The notes beneath the pieces were generated by a model that was not told the DNA's origin, ran no database searches, and worked only from the letters and a program-made list of their open reading frames with translations. Shown here one piece after another: positions 5,655 through 6,806 of a DNA stretch of 6,806 bases. The DNA is from Candidatus Nomurabacteria bacterium (GTDB taxonomy: Bacteria > Patescibacteriota > Saccharimonadia > Saccharimonadales > Saccharimonadaceae), in the NCBI GenBank assembly GCA_031278275.1, contig JAITKW010000073.1, positions 1 through 6,806 on the forward strand. Direction: 5' to 3'. A program made the position numbers and the translations under genes. Every line of letters begins with the position of its first letter. Position 1 is the stretch's first letter.

Positions 5655-6248
5655 TCATGGGCAGTTGTGCAGCAAGACCTTAAAATGTATTTTGCCTTGC
5701 CTTAAAACCTTTATTTTGTCGTCAACTGCAACCACGGTAGTTGGCTCGCCACCACCAGCTGCACCCCTGATAATACCGTCCATCGGCAACGTCAAGGCTT
5801 CCGTGAAAGTTCGGGCAGGAGCTTCGCCTCTGAGATTAGCGCTAGTCATCATCAAGGCACCAGTTTTTTCAAGTAATTTTTGCAAAAATTGATGATTAGG
5901 GACACGCAACCCAACAGTGGTAAAATTGTCAAAATATTGATTTTTGAAATCAGGATTTTTCGGCAAAACGATGGTCAACTCGCCAGGTAAATATTTATCA
6001 ATAATCGTTTGTGCGAGCGCGGAAACGGTGGCGAAGCGCGCAATTTCAGTTTTAGCAAAAACCATCAAGGCAAAAACCTTGCCACTCCCCATTTCTCTTT
6101 GCTTTAGTTTCATCAATTTCGTAACGGCACTGAAATTGTCATATTTGACACATAGCCCAAAAACCGTTTCGGTCGGAACCGCAAGAATACGCCCTTCGTC
6201 CAAAAAGGCGTTAATCGCATCAATTTCGTGTGGATAAAATACTTTCAT
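5655..6248 (-). CDS. tsaC: Threonylcarbamoyl-AMP synthase (Sua5/TsaC/YrdC family)
   Basis: The enzyme makes threonylcarbamoyl-AMP from threonine, bicarbonate and ATP in the cytoplasm, the first step to the t6A base at position 37 of ANN-reading tRNAs. The product is 197 aa, a single YrdC domain without the extra C-terminal Sua5 domain. Visible motifs are PTETVFGL at 25-32, the KxR site (Lys49, Arg51), PGELTIVL at 88-95, GLRVPNH at 113-119, the SxN site in TSANLRGEAP (Ser136, Asn138), and PTTVV followed by VLRQGK at 181-186. Both KxR and SxN, typical of active members, are kept. The ATG at 6248 lies 7 nt after a TATAAT box. The last eight residues (KVLLHNCP) and the TGA are encoded by the MITE end. 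Removing the element restores a different 11-residue tail ending at 5501, beyond the catalytic core, so activity is probably kept. Confidence 0.92.
   Translation of the reverse strand: MKVFYPHEIDAINAFLDEGRILAVPTETVFGLCVKYDNFSAVTKLMKLKQREMGSGKVFALMVFAKTEIARFATVSALAQTIIDKYLPGELTIVLPKNPDFKNQYFDNFTTVGLRVPNHQFLQKLLEKTGALMMTSANLRGEAPARTFTEALTLPMDGIIRGAAGGGEPTTVVAVDDKIKVLRQGKIHFKVLLHNCP
5680..5688. repeat. Right copy of the 9-bp target-site duplication
   Basis: TTAAAATGT lies immediately after the right terminal inverted repeat and is identical to 5535-5543. It lies within the sua5 coding sequence, over the codons for Ile187, His188, Phe189 and Lys190. Confidence 0.85.
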
Positions 6249-6254
6249 TGTATA

Positions 6255-6273
6255 TATTATATATGATATAATA
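6255..6273. repeat. Perfect palindrome spanning both divergent -10 boxes
   Basis: TATTATAT (6255-6262) and ATATAATA (6266-6273) are perfect inverted repeats around ATG. The symmetry partly follows from two facing TATAAT boxes, but it could also be an operator, for example for the HTH domain of the neighbouring MurA fusion. AT-rich palindromes arise easily, so operator function is unproven. Confidence 0.5.
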
Positions 6274-6284
6274 CGCTTGGTGAA
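6256..6284 (-). promoter_or_regulatory. Leaderless promoter of sua5/tsaC
   Basis: On the minus strand, TTCACC (6284-6279), a 17-bp spacer, TATAAT (6261-6256), 7 nt and then the ATG at 6248. The -35 overlaps the first codons of the divergent HTH-murA gene. No ribosome binding site fits before the ATG. Confidence 0.65.
6264..6272 (+). promoter_or_regulatory. Extended -10 promoter of the HTH-MurA gene, leaderless type
   Basis: TGATATAAT at 6264-6272 is an extended -10 (TGn plus perfect TATAAT). The -35 position (TTCATT, 6244-6249) is weak, as is usual for extended -10 promoters. Seven nt separate the box from GTG 6280. The TTG at 6277 is a less likely start because it would break the 7-nt spacing seen at hrcA and sua5. 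Confidence 0.65.
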
Positions 6285-6806
6285 AAAAATTGACTATAAA
6301 GTAGAAGTTGGGCGTGCTATCCAAACAGTTAGGCTCAATCGCAATCTTACGCAATTGGATTTGGCGAAGAAGTTGGGTACTTCGCAAAGTGCGATTAACC
6401 GTGTGGAAAATGGCAGGCAAAATATCAGCCTTGATATGGTATCCAACATCAATCAGAAGCTAAACGTTCAATTATTGTCGGTGAACAACAACAGTTCAAC
6501 TGCATTTTATATCAATGGCGGGCGGGAACTGAGCGGTGAAGTCACGGTTAATACCAGCAAAAACTCATGCATGGGGCTTTTGGCGGCATCCCTCATCAAT
6601 GACGGCAAAACGATTTTGAAAAATGTGTCCAAAATTGAGGAAGTTTTTCGGATTGTGGAGGTTTTGAAAAGTATTGGCGTGAAAATAAGATGGATAAACA
6701 ACCAAAACGACCTTGAAATTAACCCGCCAAAAATCTTGAAGATTGAAAACATCAATCAAGAATCGGCGCGCAAGACGCGGAGCATTATCTTGTTGCTGGG
6801 ATCTTT
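6280..6806 (+). CDS. murA: HTH (XRE-type) domain fused to MurA, 3' end outside the window
   Basis: 175 codons are visible from GTG 6280. Residues 6-66 are a Cro/XRE-type helix-turn-helix: RLNRNLTQLDLAKKLGTSQSAINRVENGR, given here as its two halves LTQLDLAKKLG and TSQSAINRVENGR. From about residue 76 an EPSP-synthase-type domain begins: YINGGRELSGEVTV, then SKNSCMGLLAASL with Lys94 and Asn95 at the places of the UDP-GlcNAc-binding Lys22 and Asn23 of E. coli MurA. IEEVFRIVEVLKSIGV and ARKTRSIILLLG follow. MurA transfers enolpyruvate from PEP to UDP-GlcNAc, the first committed step of peptidoglycan synthesis. The active-site Cys loop lies beyond the window, so catalysis cannot be judged. The usual GAKNA is changed to TSKNS. 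It could be an enzyme with a DNA-binding arm, a regulator using a MurA fold as sensor, or both. Confidence 0.88.
   Translation, partial: MKKIDYKVEVGRAIQTVRLNRNLTQLDLAKKLGTSQSAINRVENGRQNISLDMVSNINQKLNVQLLSVNNNSSTAFYINGGRELSGEVTVNTSKNSCMGLLAASLINDGKTILKNVSKIEEVFRIVEVLKSIGVKIRWINNQNDLEINPPKILKIENINQESARKTRSIILLLGS

Larger units (their letters stand above)
5544..5679. mobile_element. 136-bp MITE-like element with terminal inverted repeats
   Basis: The ends are 23-bp inverted repeats matching at 22 of 23 positions: 5544-5566 begins GGTCTTGTTGCACAACT, and 5657-5679 is its reverse complement apart from one T/C change at position 8. Identical TTAAAATGT 9-mers flank both outer edges. This is the signature of a transposition event with staggered 9-bp cuts. 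The element has no room for a transposase and holds two internal hairpins (5577-5617 and 5621-5646), so it is non-autonomous. The end sequence resembles that of IS1 as I recall it (GGTGATGCTGCCAACTT), and IS1 makes 9-bp duplications, so an IS1-type parent is a tentative guess. It sits at the 3' end of sua5 and supplies that gene's present stop codon. Confidence 0.85.

Overview
The window looks like a piece of a small-genome Candidate Phyla Radiation bacterium, most likely Candidatus Saccharibacteria (TM7). Supporting signs are a subtilase with a C-terminal surface domain of a type I associate with CPR secreted proteins, a shortened HrcA, an HTH domain fused in front of MurA, and repeated leaderless-type starts in which a TATAAT-like -10 box sits 6-7 nt before the start codon. 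TGA is a normal stop here: it ends grpE, the TPM gene and sua5, and coding restarts just after it in two of these. This argues against the TGA=Gly code of Gracilibacteria/SR1. The lineage call is inference from gene content, not a database match.

Layout. 1-50: possible start of a minus-strand gene leaving the window. 51-178: divergent control region with a long inverted repeat and the subtilase promoter. 179-2518 (+): membrane-anchored subtilisin-like protease. 2519-2567: short convergent gap inside a 16-bp direct repeat pair. 2568-5227 (-): an operon read leftward as hrcA, grpE, a TPM-domain membrane protein and lemA, led by a consensus promoter and a degenerate CIRCE operator. 5269-5451 (-): a 60-aa single-pass membrane protein with its own strong promoter. 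5535-5688: a complete 136-bp MITE-like element with 23-bp terminal inverted repeats and an exact 9-bp target duplication. 5655-6248 (-): threonylcarbamoyl-AMP synthase (Sua5/TsaC family), whose last codons and stop lie inside the element. 6249-6279: a 31-bp symmetric divergent promoter. 6280-6806 (+): HTH-MurA fusion, truncated by the window edge.

How the parts work together. HrcA bound at CIRCE should repress its own operon. That operon carries the nucleotide exchange factor GrpE but, within this window, no dnaK or dnaJ. It continues instead into TPM and LemA, two membrane proteins often found together, so a protein-folding stress switch may also set the level of an envelope module. The Sua5 and HTH-MurA genes share a divergent promoter whose two -10 boxes are only 5 bp apart, so their transcription should be mutually exclusive, and the HTH domain is a candidate regulator of it.

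The clearest new observation is the MITE. Its insertion can be undone on paper, giving a 200-residue Sua5 with a different tail.
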